Of a DNA stretch of 64,000 nt, positions 1-35,163 are shown piece by piece. Origin of the DNA: Muraenolepis orangiensis (Eukaryota > Chordata > Actinopteri > Gadiformes > Muraenolepididae). The notes beneath the pieces were generated by a model that had not been told where the DNA came from, searched no databases, and saw only the letters and a list, made by a program, of their open reading frames with translations. A program made the translations under genes and the position numbers. The stretch is from contig CM051022.1 in NCBI GenBank assembly GCA_027704905.1, positions 15,709,174 to 15,773,173 of the forward strand. Direction: 5' to 3'. Positions within the stretch are counted from its first letter, which is position 1. Each line of letters begins with the position of its first letter.

Positions 1-6
1 ACAGAC

Positions 7-115
<109 letters not shown>

Positions 116-374
116 ATGTGTAGATCCGGCAAGGATCCCAAAGGAGGCCAAACTCAGAGAATTATGAAACAAAACAAAATAATCTGAAATGTCAAAAAAA
201 AACAATGTCTACCTAAACTACCCGCTCTACTGGAAAGAAGAGGGCGGGGGCCGTCGCCACGGCGACGCCCCCGGCCTCCGTTCACTCGCCGGACGCTCTG
301 CTAATTATCCTAACGACACAAGTGATTAGACCTCGCATCAAAGGGCTCCGCCACCAGCACTTCCTGCCCAGCCC

Positions 375-419
<45 letters not shown>

Positions 420-483
420 CTGAATCATGACATTCACAGATAATTACACTCACCACACCTTCACCACACCCCCCCCCACCATC

Positions 484-539
<56 letters not shown>

Positions 540-775
540 GAGACAGACAGAGATAGCTAGCCTATAAACTAGGACACAGACATCATCATCATCTCACACA
601 CACACACACACACACATATCACCGGTTGGGAGAAACACAACCATGTGCAATACAACAGCTGCAAGAGAATGGACAACCAACACAATGGGTTTACTATTTA
701 ATAACACTAGACTTTGTTACTCTGGACACCACTATTTCATTTTACGAGAGCGAGAGAGAGTGAGAGTGAGAGTGA

Positions 776-811
<36 letters not shown>

Positions 812-812
812 C

Positions 813-915
<103 letters not shown>

Positions 916-1096
916 CACATAAGAACCACGTGTACGTAACACACATGTCCAGTTCAGAGTGGTGCGTGGGGGGGTGCGTGGGGGGGGCTGAAGCCGCGCT
1001 AAGAAGAAGAAGATGAAGATGGGTGGGAGGGAGCTGAAGGGGAGTGTTAATGGATCTCTGATTAATTAGATATCCTGCACCACCACCACCACCCCT

Positions 1097-1142
<46 letters not shown>

Positions 1143-1615
1143 TTCATCCGCTGCCATTCACGCCTGATCACGCTTGCTCGCCCCCCCAACCCCCCTCTCA
1201 CCCCCCCCCCCTCTCCGGATCAATAACTCACTCTTGATTAATAAGCCTGAATGACAACAACACAACAGGCCCTGGCCGGGGGCCTGTAGTGCGGACGTGT
1301 GTTACTTCACACCTCCTCCCAGACCACTGGTCTAGCCTCAGGAAACCACATTTCCCCCCCCCCCCACCTCACCCATCTCACCTCACCTCACCCCCCACCC
1401 CACCCCTCCCACCTCACCCCACCCCTCCCCCACCACCCCACCTCACCCCACCCCTCAGTCAATAAGTTGCGACCCAAATTTCCGGAACCACTCATATTGA
1501 TTTCCCACCACAACAACAAACAACAACAACTAGTGGAGCAGTAATACACAGATGGGTCACGCGCGGTTAACAACATCAAATAAACTACAAATAAAGTGCA
1601 ACTAAAGTTAAAGTG

Positions 1616-1740
1616 CGGCTCAAAGCCTATAGGCTTTGAGCCTATAGGCTTTGAGCCTATAGGCTTTGAGCCTATAGGCTTTGAGCCTATAGGCTTTGAG
1701 CCTATAGGCTTTGAGCCTATAGGCTTTGAGCCTATAGGCA
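1616..1740. repeat. 15-bp palindromic minisatellite, about 8 copies
   Basis: The unit GCCTATAGGCTTTGA is repeated about eight times with almost no divergence. Each junction contains CAAAGCCTATAGGCTTTG, which is its own reverse complement, so every unit can form a hairpin or cruciform. The low divergence suggests recent expansion. Confidence 0.95.
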
Positions 1741-1994
1741 CTGCATGCTGGCTTCTTCCTTTGAAGTTTAAACTGGTGATGGTTCCAAGAATCAAGATTC
1801 AAGAATCGAAAAATGTAATTTTATTGAATCAAAAGGCAGGCTTATATTGAATTGAATTTTAAAAAAAGGCAGACTTATCTGGACTTACAGGTATATGTAT
1901 GCATTTTAAAACACGGTAAACTGGTGACTGGCTTATCAAGATTCAAAGAATCTAAATGTAACTGTAGCAGGGCACACATCTTGCGACCCACTTT

Positions 1995-2095
1995 GATGAA
2001 TTGATGCAGGGGTTCTCAACAGGTGGGTCGCGACCCCCCTTTTGGGTCACGACCCACGTTATTCCGGTACGGTCACAACCGTACCGTTCACCACA
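1995..2095. mobile_element. hAT-like terminal fragment
   Basis: The motif CAGGGGTTCTCAAC followed by a 'gtgggtcgcgaccc' palindrome resembles the terminal inverted repeats of non-autonomous hAT elements. I did not find the partner end, so the extent is uncertain. Confidence 0.35.
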
Positions 2096-2707
2096 CGTTC
2101 ATTAGAGGATCTTCACCGTCGTGATTTAACAATCGGAAGACAGCGACGCTGCCCAACGACCCAACACACCTATCAGGTGTGACAGCCCAACCCTAGTATC
2201 TCAATTAATATCCATATCTAAACCTGCCATTTGTTGTTAACGATCTGACCCAGCCAATTTGGTTAGCGGCTAACCAACCGCGAATGAATTAATAATTAAT
2301 CACCACGAATGATCTCACCAGCAATTCGTTAACTTAAGGGGGACTCAATCAGCGGAGGGAAAAAAAAATTAAAAACTCTAACCCACTGGCGGTTAATTAT
2401 TATCTAACCCAGCGACATACTATTAACAATCTTACCGCCGCGGAAAATAACTCACAGACTGCACCACCACAAACACATTTACACGAATCTCCCTGCATTT
2501 CCATTCCTTTGAAGTTTGTTTGTTTTGCTCACCTTGGAATAAAGAAGAAAAAAAAGAAAGAAAATAAGATGGCACCGTCTCACTGCTGAAGTCAACACAC
2601 CACCATAAATATGCATCTAGCGTCTATTCTAGCCAGAGGGTTCCCAGAGATGCTGCTCTGCTCCCAACATGGCCGCCCGGGCCCGCCCCCCAGCAGGGAC
2701 AACACTA

Positions 2708-2837
<130 letters not shown>

Positions 2838-3033
2838 GCGATTTGGGGATTCATATTTGCGGTGTGTTTTATGTTTAAATGTAGCAGACAGAGGTCAGAT
2901 AAGGTTGTTTTTTTCCGTTGACTTTTCTTTTAAAAAGGTCACCCGCACAGACTCACCTTTCATACACACATCATTATTAAAAATGCACACTAGCTGCCAA
3001 ACCGCGCTACCAAAAAACACTCCGGTAGTCGAG

Positions 3034-4646
<1,613 letters not shown>

Positions 4647-5552
4647 GGTGACTTCATCAGATCCATACGGCTCATAAAGCGACTCCACATGTCAGGACAG
4701 CGCCGCGCTTCATAACCACATCTCAAAACTTATTTTCAAAGACATTCGCAGACGTCGAAAAGACGTTTCTTAAACCAGGATTATTATTTTTTTTAACAAA
4801 CATATAAAGTACATTTTATTTTGCTCTATGATCCCACAAACGTCATGTTGTCACAACATAAACAAATAATACAGTAATTAGGAGTGGCAAATACAGCATA
4901 CAGACAATGATACCCTTACTTCAACAATGTTTTCCAATTGATTTGATGACCATTATGTGTTAATATTATGTTAATATTATGTAGTTATACAGAGTGGGGA
5001 CGATGGACGCACACTACTGATTGTGTCCAGGCGAGATTGGAGCTTTCCCGTGGAACAACAGCGCCCCCCGGTGGACATGAGTATAACACACACACCCTTG
5101 TTCATTTGAGCACCAAGGCGGAATGGAATGTATTTGAACAAGGTCAAACATTACATCAAAAGCACAGAAGCCTTTTATATGTATTTATTCTAAAATATAA
5201 AACGTCTACATTGGAAGGCTTTTAGGGGCCACAGAGGGTCCTTGGTTGACATGCTGGATGTAAAATAATTAAACCTAAACAAAACATGTGTAAATGATTA
5301 AACCATTGTTAATCAGAACACTAATACTTTGATCTTATACAATGCTGCCTATGGATAACGCCCTACTCGTGATACGTTATAAATATGAATACATTGTTTT
5401 TGCTATGCCACTTCTATTGATTGTCTATTGTTTGTATGAGAAAGAAGATGTTTTAACTTCATAGTTTCCAGTCACTTGACCGAGAGATCGTTGAGAACCT
5501 CAGTTCAGTCAATTTACCACCCGTTTCAAGCTGCGACTATTAGATTAGATTC

Positions 5553-5860
5553 AGATTAGATTCAAATGTATTGTCACTGCACAGCACAAGTACAGTACAG
5601 CGAAAATAATTTGCAAATGTTGCAGTAAAGTGCATGTAATATATAGTTTACAGTTAACAGTTGCTAAAAGACAGTCTACTCTGTATAAAAACTGTTATAA
5701 GATTACTTATAGAGTATGTGTGAGATATGAGCATAATAATAATAAGTATATATCTATATCTATATCTATATATCCATCTCTCTATATACCGGTATATAGA
5801 GACAGATAGATATATACATACAGGTAAGTAAGTATACCTATTTAACAGGTAGTAGACCAT
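5553..5860. repeat. Interspersed repeat family B, copy 1
   Basis: It starts with duplicated 'attagattcaaatgtattg' and 'acagtacagcgaaaataatt' motifs and continues to 'aggtaagtaagtataccta'. Related copies occur at 46250-46480 (same orientation), 60180-60415 (reverse orientation, including the GATTAGATT end) and partly at 48120-48232. It looks like a short non-autonomous element or retroelement tail; the family was not identified. Confidence 0.6.
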
Positions 5861-6872
5861 ATGCATCACCTCTCTAAAGAAGAAGAAAACCAAAGATATG
5901 TGAACAAAACTATACATTTGAGGCACTTACAATCAACCACAGCGCCCCCCGCGGTGTACATGTTCTAGAAAGAATCAACCAACAACATAACACTGATGGC
6001 ACAGTATCACAATGCCTTTTGTTGCACATGGTAAATGTTTTTAATTTAGTCATTGTACAAGTACAACGCAATCCTCTGGGGTGAACACTCTCACCCTTAC
6101 TACAAACAACTGAACAATAAAAGTATATTTAGGATAGAAAACGTTTCAAGTACTACTGATTGCCATGTTAATATAACATAAATGTAAGGTGTGTGATATA
6201 ATGCAGACTGGTAAACCTCTTCTATCCCTCCAACAACTGCTGGGAACTAACTAACTAACTAACTAAAGGCCACGAAATAGGTGGCGTCGGTCCACGAAAA
6301 CAAACCATGTCACAACGATAACGTAAAGATATAATATAAGATATATAAAAATACAATTAAAAAATAATCAGTGTTTAGCTAACCTCTGACGAAATGTTCA
6401 CTGCAAAATTCACTGTGTACTGTGTGTGTGTTTCCATGCTTCTCCCTCCAGGGGAACGGAGGGGCAACAGATCCACTAATCCAATGTGTCTTTCTCGGAC
6501 GGGTTTCTAAATAAACGCAAACGTCTTGGCTCGTCATCCGAACCGACACCACACAACCCCCTGTCCCGCATGCTGGCTTAAACCTGCTTCAAATACTCTC
6601 TCTCTCTCTATATGAAAAAAGCTATTGGATAGCTATCTGGCTGGCGGGCAGCAGCAGAAGAAAGCCATGTTTTCATTGTTTTGCCCTCCAGTTGGGCGTT
6701 CCTATACGGTGGTGACGTCACGTGAAGCATTTATTTATTTTCTACGTCATGTGAATTGTACGCCAATCAAATATAGGTTTCGATCACGTCCTAGACCGTG
6801 TCTCTGTGGTAGATGGGAAGTCTGTTGGTTAACACTCTGTACGGATCAGATGGACTAGCGTAACTTTTTCAA

Positions 6873-7805
6873 GATTCAAGATTTTTATTTACCATGTGCA
6901 ACAAGTACAATGGAATGCTTACTCCCCATTCCCTCCCGCAGTATAAATGTCCTTCAATTAAACCCTATATACACTTAATATAACAATACAGTATATCAAA
7001 AGAACAATAAAGTGACTGATGGATAATATATACATATGTTGAATTGTGCAAAAAGCATTTTTAAAGCATTTTAAAGTGCCAGTAGTGCAGCAGCATCATG
7101 ACGACAGTGCAGGACATTGCAGTAACTGTAATGAAGTAGGTGGATTGTCCTTGAACCTGGGAGTCCTGTACGGATGCTGCAGAACCGGCGACCGGACCGC
7201 AGGGGGGAGAATAGATGGTGCCCAGGGTGGTTGCGGTCCTTTGTGATGGACATGGCCTTCTTCCAGAACATCTGGTCATGTTTTCCGCCGTCCTCACGAC
7301 CCTCTGGATGGCTTTCTTGTCCCGTGTAGTGGTGTTGCCGTACCACACGGTGACGCCACCCATCAGGACGCTCTCTACGGTGCTACTGTAGAAGTTCACT
7401 AGCCACCTCTGGCCTATTCCGCAGGCCCCGCAGAGCATAGAGGCGCTGGTGGGCCTTCTTCAGCATGACCTCAGTGTTGCGGGTCCAGGTCGTCGGAGAT
7501 CTGCAGTCCGAGGAAACGGAAGCAGCTGGCGACTTCCACCGGTGTCCCGTCCGTGGATGGTGGAGTGGGGGCCCCGGTGGCTCCTGAAGTCCACCATGAG
7601 CTCCTTGGTCTTGCTGACATTGAGTTTGCGTCAGCCGGACTACCTCATCTCTGTACTCTGTTTCGTCGCCCTCGCTTAGCAGGCCGATGAGGACTGTGGT
7701 GTCTGCTAACTTGATAATCCGATGGTTGTGCGTGGCAGTACAGTCATGTGTGTACAGAGTACAGCCTTGGGGTGAGGACCAGAGTGGATGAGATGGTGCT
7801 TCCAA
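6873..7805 (-). mobile_element. Decayed non-LTR retrotransposon (L2/CR1-like), 3' part
   Basis: Minus-strand frames at 7383-7805 and 7061-7438 together give the C-terminal half of a LINE reverse transcriptase: a THDCTA segment, a degraded 'LADTTVLIGLL' version of the catalytic ADDT motif, then KKAHQRLYALRGLR, a 'VWYGN' block and a KKAIQRVVRTAE block, followed by a 3' UTR. The two frames are offset, so at least one frameshift separates them, and the normal A-D-D catalytic motif is broken. The element is dead. Its 3' UTR ends near 6873 in the tail shared by family A copies elsewhere in the window. The clade assignment comes from remembered motif patterns. Confidence 0.8.
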
Positions 7806-27627
<19,822 letters not shown>

Positions 27628-28896
27628 TGTGGCGATCCGTGTTGCTATGGAGAGACAGCGGATCAGAGAGTCAAGATTGCTGATGTAGCAAAGGATGAAC
27701 TTTATTCATGAAAACGATGCACTGTTTAAAGGTAAACTGCATCTTGTGAATGCTAAAAGACCGCCTGGCTACTTGTTGGTCTGTGACAAACTTTAATTTA
27801 CAACAAGAATGCAGTTTGGTTTTCATCATTTGAAAAATGTCATACTGTGTGGTATACACTGGACCCCTTTTTACATTTATACCTAAAAATCAATGCTCCG
27901 TTAAAACATAAACTACGTATGTTAAATGCTAAAATAGGTCTTCAAACCAACAGAATTGTAATATTTCCCCCATAACAATATACTTGTACATGCCACTGTT
28001 CAAACGCTAGCAGCAGATATATGGTAACAACTGTTACAACTGTTGTGTGAAGCTGACATGTACTTATGTTGTATAACAACCAATCTCTCCACCTCACATG
28101 TATAGTGTACGCCCCTATGCGTGACAAACGAGTATTTATCTTGTGTTTTAAGTGTTCAGTTCATTGAATAACTCCCAATCCTGGCCTGACCACAACAACT
28201 CTCTTACCAAGACACGATAAGACGTAGCTGTATAATCCCTGACGAGAAACCAGGGAGCCACAGCATGAATAAACCAGGATTAATTCATGCTGTTTTGGTT
28301 GTACCAAAGAGCCATTGTATCAGAGAACCAACCAGCCGCAAAACACCCGAACGTGGACTGCATACAACCCTCGGGGATCTACAACCACTGGTCTATTCGT
28401 GTTGCTGATGGCGTTAACAGAGGGCACACTTAACTAACATGACAATACTAGTCATCTTGGCTGTGCAGCAGCTATGGGAGCCAGCTTCATACCGATCATT
28501 GACAAGAGGCGTTTTAAATGGAGTGGGAGGTGGCCATGCTCGGCTCTAGTGTAAGCCTCGAGTTAGTTAATGTCCTATTTGGTGCAGGGGTGCAGTTGAC
28601 CATCCTAATGCGAGTGCACTGTGCCAAAGTGGCCTAGATGCTAACAATAACATTAGCCAGCTAGCCAGCCAGAGAAGCTAGCCCCCTCTGCTAACCAGGG
28701 CAAATGGCGTCAAACAAAACAAAAACGGGTCTTCTTTATTTTCCAAACCACCGCCACCACCCCCCCCCTCTTTCCGCCATTCACAAACCAAACACTGCAG
28801 CTAATGTAACGCGCCTCGTTGTCTAAGCACGGTTGCAAGGGCCTTGAAACCAAATGGTGAATCAACAGGGAAAAGCGCGCACACACACACACATAC

Positions 28897-29300
28897 CTTG
28901 GATTTGTAAGCACTTATGCTAGTAGTAGTAGGGGGGTGGGGGGAAAGACAGGAGCTGCAAAGAGCGACGGCGGTCCGGCCTGCTGAGCTGCGCTAACACC
29001 GAACACAATGTCCTCATCCAATGGGCGACTCCTCCGCGATCCTCTCGGAGATTACGGGAAAATGGAAGCACCCGGAGCGGCTTGGTGGACGACCGCACAG
29101 TTCCGCATTCGAACATCCAAATCGTTGCGTGTAAACAGAAATCCGTTGGTGGGTTTTTTTTTAGGGGCTCATTCAAGGCGGGTAAGAGGGGTTAGAGGGG
29201 GTGGTGGTGGGTGTCGAGGGGAGTCACCGTCGTCTTCCCTCCGCGGAGAGTAGAAGCTGAATAAGCGCCCGAGCTCTGGCGTCGCTCAACCCCCCCAACA
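28897..29300 (-). promoter_or_regulatory. brd1: Putative brd1 5' UTR exon and CpG-rich promoter
   Basis: A minus-strand donor CCAAG|GTATGT ends a G/C-rich, ATG-poor stretch at 28897. The matching acceptor is CTCTCCATAG just upstream of the start codon, giving a 5' UTR of about 17 nt in coding exon 1 before ATG 27627. CpGs are enriched between about 28950 and 29370. The transcription start is not determined. Confidence 0.45.
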
Positions 29301-29384
29301 CAACAATGAATGCACGAGACCACACCACCACGCACCACGCTACGTACGTGTGACGCGGCGGAGGTCACGTCCGTGCGTGAACCA

Positions 29385-29415
<31 letters not shown>

Positions 29416-29635
29416 TCCATCCATGTTATTGCTTAACGTTTTTCAATTTCAATTGAACAGAACAGTGTAATGTTTAAAACAATTATTCTATTCTGAACTC
29501 AACTAACAAAATAACATGTATGCAATTTGCTCAAGGTATTCGTATGAGCCATTGTTATAACCTTGCGCTTTATCTTCCATTATTTGTGTGTATTATTTCT
29601 GTGATTATCTTTTTATTATTTTTCTGTCGTTTCAA

Positions 29636-29945
29636 TTCAAGATGATTTGTATTGCCATTTACAGCAAGTGCAATGGAATGAATTTCCTACAATACTATAC
29701 TAAACTATACAATACTATACTATATAATAAACACCACTTTATACGACCTATAATATGCTTTACTATATACTATAAACAACCCTATACACTTTACAATATA
29801 CTATAAACTACACTATACTATAACAATACTGTACACAATAAAAATAACAATATAGTGACATGGATGATAAACGGTTATGGTGCATTGTGTAAACAGCATT
29901 TTAAAGTGCCAGTAGTGCAGCAGCATCATGGATATTGCACATACG
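29636..29945 (-). mobile_element. LINE 3' tail, family A copy with internal TACTATA repeats
   Basis: Begins 'attcaagatgatttgtattg' and ends with 'aaagtgccagtagtgcagca', the same order as 6873-7090. The middle is a degenerate 'actatactatac' expansion. Confidence 0.6.
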
Positions 29946-30222
29946 ATTTTCACATCACTGCTTTATACTTACATACTTACTTATAAACTGTGAAGTGACA
30001 ATAAACGTGACTTGACTTGATACAGTACAGTACAGCGGACAGCAGACTGTAATGAGACCAGAAAGTCCAGCAAAAGTATAACAGTCTAATTTACTTGTTG
30101 AATGTTGCGCTGGTTTCCATACATTGTGTGCATTGTTGTATTTGTGTATGCAGTTCATTTAAATAAAGATTTATTTCTGAAAAAATAATAGGGGAAACCT
30201 TTCACACACAACGGCCCATCTG

Positions 30223-30224
<2 letters not shown>

Positions 30225-30316
<92 letters not shown>

Positions 30317-30400
30317 TCAATGGTTTCACAACATAATCCTCTTATTCTCGAGCTTAACGACGGGTGTGTATTAAAAGTGTATTTCAATATTTGTTTGTAT

Positions 30401-30469
<69 letters not shown>

Positions 30470-30600
30470 TACATATATACATATATATAATATATATATA
30501 TATATATATACATATATATAATATATACAGACAAATATTGTAAAATATTGTAATACAAATAATATTTGTGTATATATATATATATAGTTGAATTCAAGAT
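30225..30600. repeat. (CA)n and (AT)n microsatellites
   Basis: CA run at 30225-30314 and an AT-rich run with TACATATA variants at 30404-30590. Confidence 0.95.
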
Positions 30601-31169
30601 TTATCATTTTACATTCTGCCGTTGATAAAACTCGCAAGTTCCGATCCGAGATACGTATTATATATGTATTATAAGGTATAACGCACGCACACACACACAC
30701 ACACACGCACACACGCACACACACACAGCCGCCTCTCTCTATAAACGCGCACACACATATACACACACCTACATTTACTTGACTTAAACTTTTAAATATA
30801 GTCGACCTGTCTATTCACTGGTATAATGTATGTATAATGCTTGTTGCACTACATTTGTTAATAGTGCCTATATATCAGTGTTTGCGTGTATTTGCATGGT
30901 ATTGCATGTATTTGTATTATCATGTATGCTTATATTCTTGCTTAACTACTACTAAAACAAAAAAACATGTACATATAATTTATGTCACTTTGCTGCTGTT
31001 TTTTTAGTTTATTTTATTGTATATATACTTTTTATTTTTGTGGTGATTTTAAGATTTATACTGCGAGAAGCGTTCCTATGTACTTACAAATGGCAAATAA
31101 AATAATTGTATCTTATATTGTACTACTACTACTTAACTAACTACTACTACTATTACTACTGTTTTTAAA

Positions 31170-31290
31170 TGTGTATGGTATTGTTTTTGAGATGTATACT
31201 GCGGGAGGGAATGGGGGGGGGGGGTAAGCGTTCCAATGTACTTGTTACTAACGGCCAATACAAATATCTTGTACGTGAACGTTTTATTTG
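31170..31290 (+). mobile_element. LINE 3' tail, family A copy
   Basis: 'tatactgcgggagggaatgg' followed by a G-run and 'taagcgttccaatgtacttg'. A more diverged neighbour lies at about 31040-31105. Confidence 0.65.
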
Positions 31291-32531
31291 ATTTCATATC
31301 CAAATATATGTTTTTTGGGCGGGGGGGGGGGGGTGTTTGCGTGGCCCCCCTGGCCGGTGGTGGTGGTGATGGTGGTGACATCATTAAAACGTTCCTCCCG
31401 TCGCTGTGTGGAGCTGCAGTCCAGTCCAGTCCGACCCGCCGGCAGACAAAGCAAACCCTCCGGATCAATCCAATGTGTACCGCCGCTACTACCGCTACAC
31501 TTTAACCGCTTCGGAGCCGATATACACCGACCCCGATCCCAACCGTCGCATGGGTGCGTATACTACACTACTACGTCTGGGTGGGTGGTGGGTTGTATTT
31601 TGGGGGAAGGATCGGAGATGTATGGATGTTGTTGTTGTGGGTCGTCGTCGTCGTCGTCGTGCCGAGTCCCGACCCGAGGTGCCCGGATCTCGGGTCGCTC
31701 GGTGGTCCGTGTGTGTGTGTGCGTGTGTGTGTGTGTGTGCGTGTGTGTGTGTGTGTCGTACAACCGGGGCTGTGGTTCTGCACCGCCAGGTTGGCTCACC
31801 ACGTCCCGTGTGTCGGTCTGTCTGTGTGTGTGTGTGTGGCCTAGCTGGTTCTTGGACCACTTGTGTGTGTGGAGGACCAGGTAATCCCGAATTGGGTGGG
31901 GGGGTGGTGTGTCGTTTTTTACGTCCGAATCAACTCCGATCGATTTCTGATCGGAGCTGATTCGTGTGACAGAAGGGGTTAACACAACCACGCGCCTTGT
32001 TTGTGTTGTGGCTAGGTGGCTAAGCTACCTAGCGGCTATAAGCTAAGTTAACAACCCGGATAGCCACCCTGTTAATTGAGGTGAAGAAGATGTTATTTCA
32101 CACTGGATTATTAAAAGCAAACCGTCCCAGTGGGGGGGGGGGTCCCGAGAAACGGTTGTTGGTTGACGCCACACACGTGACTTAATAATAACCATAACGC
32201 AACCATGAACAGCGGGGATGGTTATTAAGCCCTATATTATTCGATTATTTATTATTCTTTTTTGTAACATTTAATGTATATATTATTTAATTCACGTTGG
32301 CACGAACATTGTTTTGTTGCCGTCTGGTAACGTGGAAGTGTGGTAAGACGGTGGGTGAATTGAGGAAGGATCGGTTATTTCTCGGTCGAACCCGGAAAAG
32401 CGGTCCGTCGTGCCGCTTGTTCGGTGTCGGTACTCTCGGTCCATCAAACGGGTCTACGGATGATTTCTAAGAAGGCGACTCGTAGAACTTTATGGGTTTA
32501 ATGTTCATTGCATCGGATGAATCAAGTAAGG

Positions 32532-32712
<181 letters not shown>

Positions 32713-32844
32713 GGGGGGGGGGGGGGTGCTTGTTTAGTAGGACAGAGCGGGTCGGGACGGGCCGGTGTCGCTGCTCCAAACCACGTTACACTGGACACTG
32801 CACTTTTGGTCTGTGGTCGATGATCCACAGACGTTTTAGGTAGA

Positions 32845-32957
32845 TTGGTTGGATATGTGATGGTACACTTTGTGCTTTAATTGTTTGGATATGTGATGGT
32901 ACACGTTGTGCTTTAATTGGTTGGATATGTGATGGTACACTTTGTGCTTTAATTGGT
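32845..32957. repeat. 37-bp tandem repeat, 3 copies
   Basis: The unit 'ggatatgtgatggtacactt' plus 'tgtgctttaattggtt' occurs three times with one or two differences. Confidence 0.93.
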
Positions 32958-35163
32958 TAAACACAATATTCACCTGCATAGCTGATAACATCAATTGATC
33001 CAACGCTGGTGTAAATTATTGAAAAAATGCACTACTTTAGGATAATGGATAGTATAGGCCAACTCTCCTTTTGAATAGAAGATATAGCTTCACCACACTT
33101 GAGATTGATTAAAGGTTAACTTTGATCTTTTTCAACTTTCTCTTAACTGTTTGTATAATTTAAATGTTGGTAGTCGATGCAAATGAACAATGTTTAACTT
33201 TCCTTCATGTTGCCTGTACCCAGATCTCCTCGCTACTTGTGTCCACTAGATTGATTACTCACATTGTTCCCCAACTCTGTGAACAAACGATGGGGTACGA
33301 TTCGGCATCTGTGCTGATTTTAGAATCCAAGAGACACAGAGCATCGTGCATACTTGTTGCATATAGCAAATCAAAATCTTGAATCTGCAATTTGAGATTA
33401 TGTGTATAATTGATCGGATGTTTAAATAATATAAATGTATTTCAAATGCATTCCATTTAAAATGGAAAATACAAGTTGTCCTAGAAAAAGCCACTGGTGT
33501 TTTGCCCTAAGGTTTTGGTTTTTCCAACTGAGGTGTGTGTGTGTGTGTGTGTGTAAGGTGCACAGTGTGAATGTGGTTGAAGTTGTAGTGTGATCACTGT
33601 TTCCAGTAGGGATTCCAACAGAACGGGTCTCTTTTGAGTGCCAATTCATTTTTATGTTGACGCAAATAGTTTTCAGTCTGCAGTTTGTAGCCATCCCAGG
33701 ATTTGGGTTTTTATAATACTGTTGCTTCTGTTCTCTCCACAATCAAATACGTTTTGTTTTTTGTGCTTCCTACATTTAGTCTAAAGCCATTCATGAGCCA
33801 ATGCCACCTTCACTATCTTCATGTGCTTTTTAGGCTTAAAGTGAAAGGCTATTTTGCTGTCTGTTCCACACCAGAAAGTGTGCTAGAGAAACTAGACAAT
33901 ACCACACAAACAAACTAGCAGATTCCTGCCCTTTCCTTTGCTCTGTTATGTCATTGACTTTGTTTATGGAGGGCATGTAGTAACTGCTAGTCAACTGGTC
34001 AGTGCTACATGCGAATAGCTAGTAACCAGGTCCAGGCTATATGCTAACAGCTAGTCCCCTGGTCAATGCTACATGCTAGCTACTGTTTTACCTGGTCAGT
34101 GCTGCGAGCTACAGGCTTCAGCTTGCTACAGGCTTCAGCTTGCTACAGTACTTTGTTGTCCAGGACAAACTTAGCTTTTACAAGGTTTACAAACCTAAAC
34201 TCGCCTATCATTGACTTATGCAGGATAATAGGATACACTATTGTAATACGAAGTTATTATTTTTTTAACCTATTACCTTTTTTTTTTCCATATTATTTGA
34301 ATAAAAATTTAGCTCAGTATGTAAAATGCGTTAACAGGCTTCAGTCATGTTTTCACCAACTTGTGGGGGTGGGGGTCCGTTTGTGGATGAACTGGACCAT
34401 CCAGTCGGTGCTAGGCCTCAGGCCTGTAGAGGGGAACTCTCCTCCTCCTCTCACTGGTTGAATATAAAGCATTGTACAAATATTGGTTATGTTGAATATA
34501 AAGCATTCAGCATGCAGATATTATAGTTTTATGTTGAATATAGATTGATAGATAGATGGAGCATTCAGTAGAGTGATATGACTTTTTGGACTATAAACAC
34601 ATTTTAAGTATTCAGTATTCAAATATTAAGCCTGCTCTTTTATGAATATAAAGTAACTTTAGGTCTACTGTTTTTCATGTTGAAATATAAAGTATTCAGT
34701 ATACGGGATATTACATTTATAATTCCAAGTCCTTCACAATAAAATCAGCTGAGTCTGTGGGGAGAAAGCACATGGTCACGTCGACATTTAAATTCATCTT
34801 AATTGCATTTCACTGTGGATAATGTTTTGCGGTGTGTAAACACGGCTTGATCCTAAGGGCTTGGCGTATGCTCAAACCCAACATACCGGGATGACCATTT
34901 AACCTACCGGAACGGCAAATGTCAGTATTGCTGTGTTTTTGTTGTGTAAGAAATATAATCTCTCTCTCTCTTCCCCCCAGGTGTTTGAGGGGGAAACGTT
35001 GCCGTTTTAAATGGAGGACGGAGGGGCTTCCTGCAGCCAGACGTCAACAACAATAAGGGCAGCAGCTTGAGAGCCAAACATCCATGGTCACTCTAGCTCA
35101 CGGCACTGCCCTCGTTTGAAGACCCCCCCCCCTCCCCCAGAGAGAATCGGTTGCCGTGCTGAG

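Noticed and set aside
35116..35163. Longer zbed4 start upstream of the chosen ATG
   Set aside because: The upstream extension begins at TTG, not ATG, and has a poly-Pro stretch from C-runs. The ATG at 35164 has a strong Kozak context.
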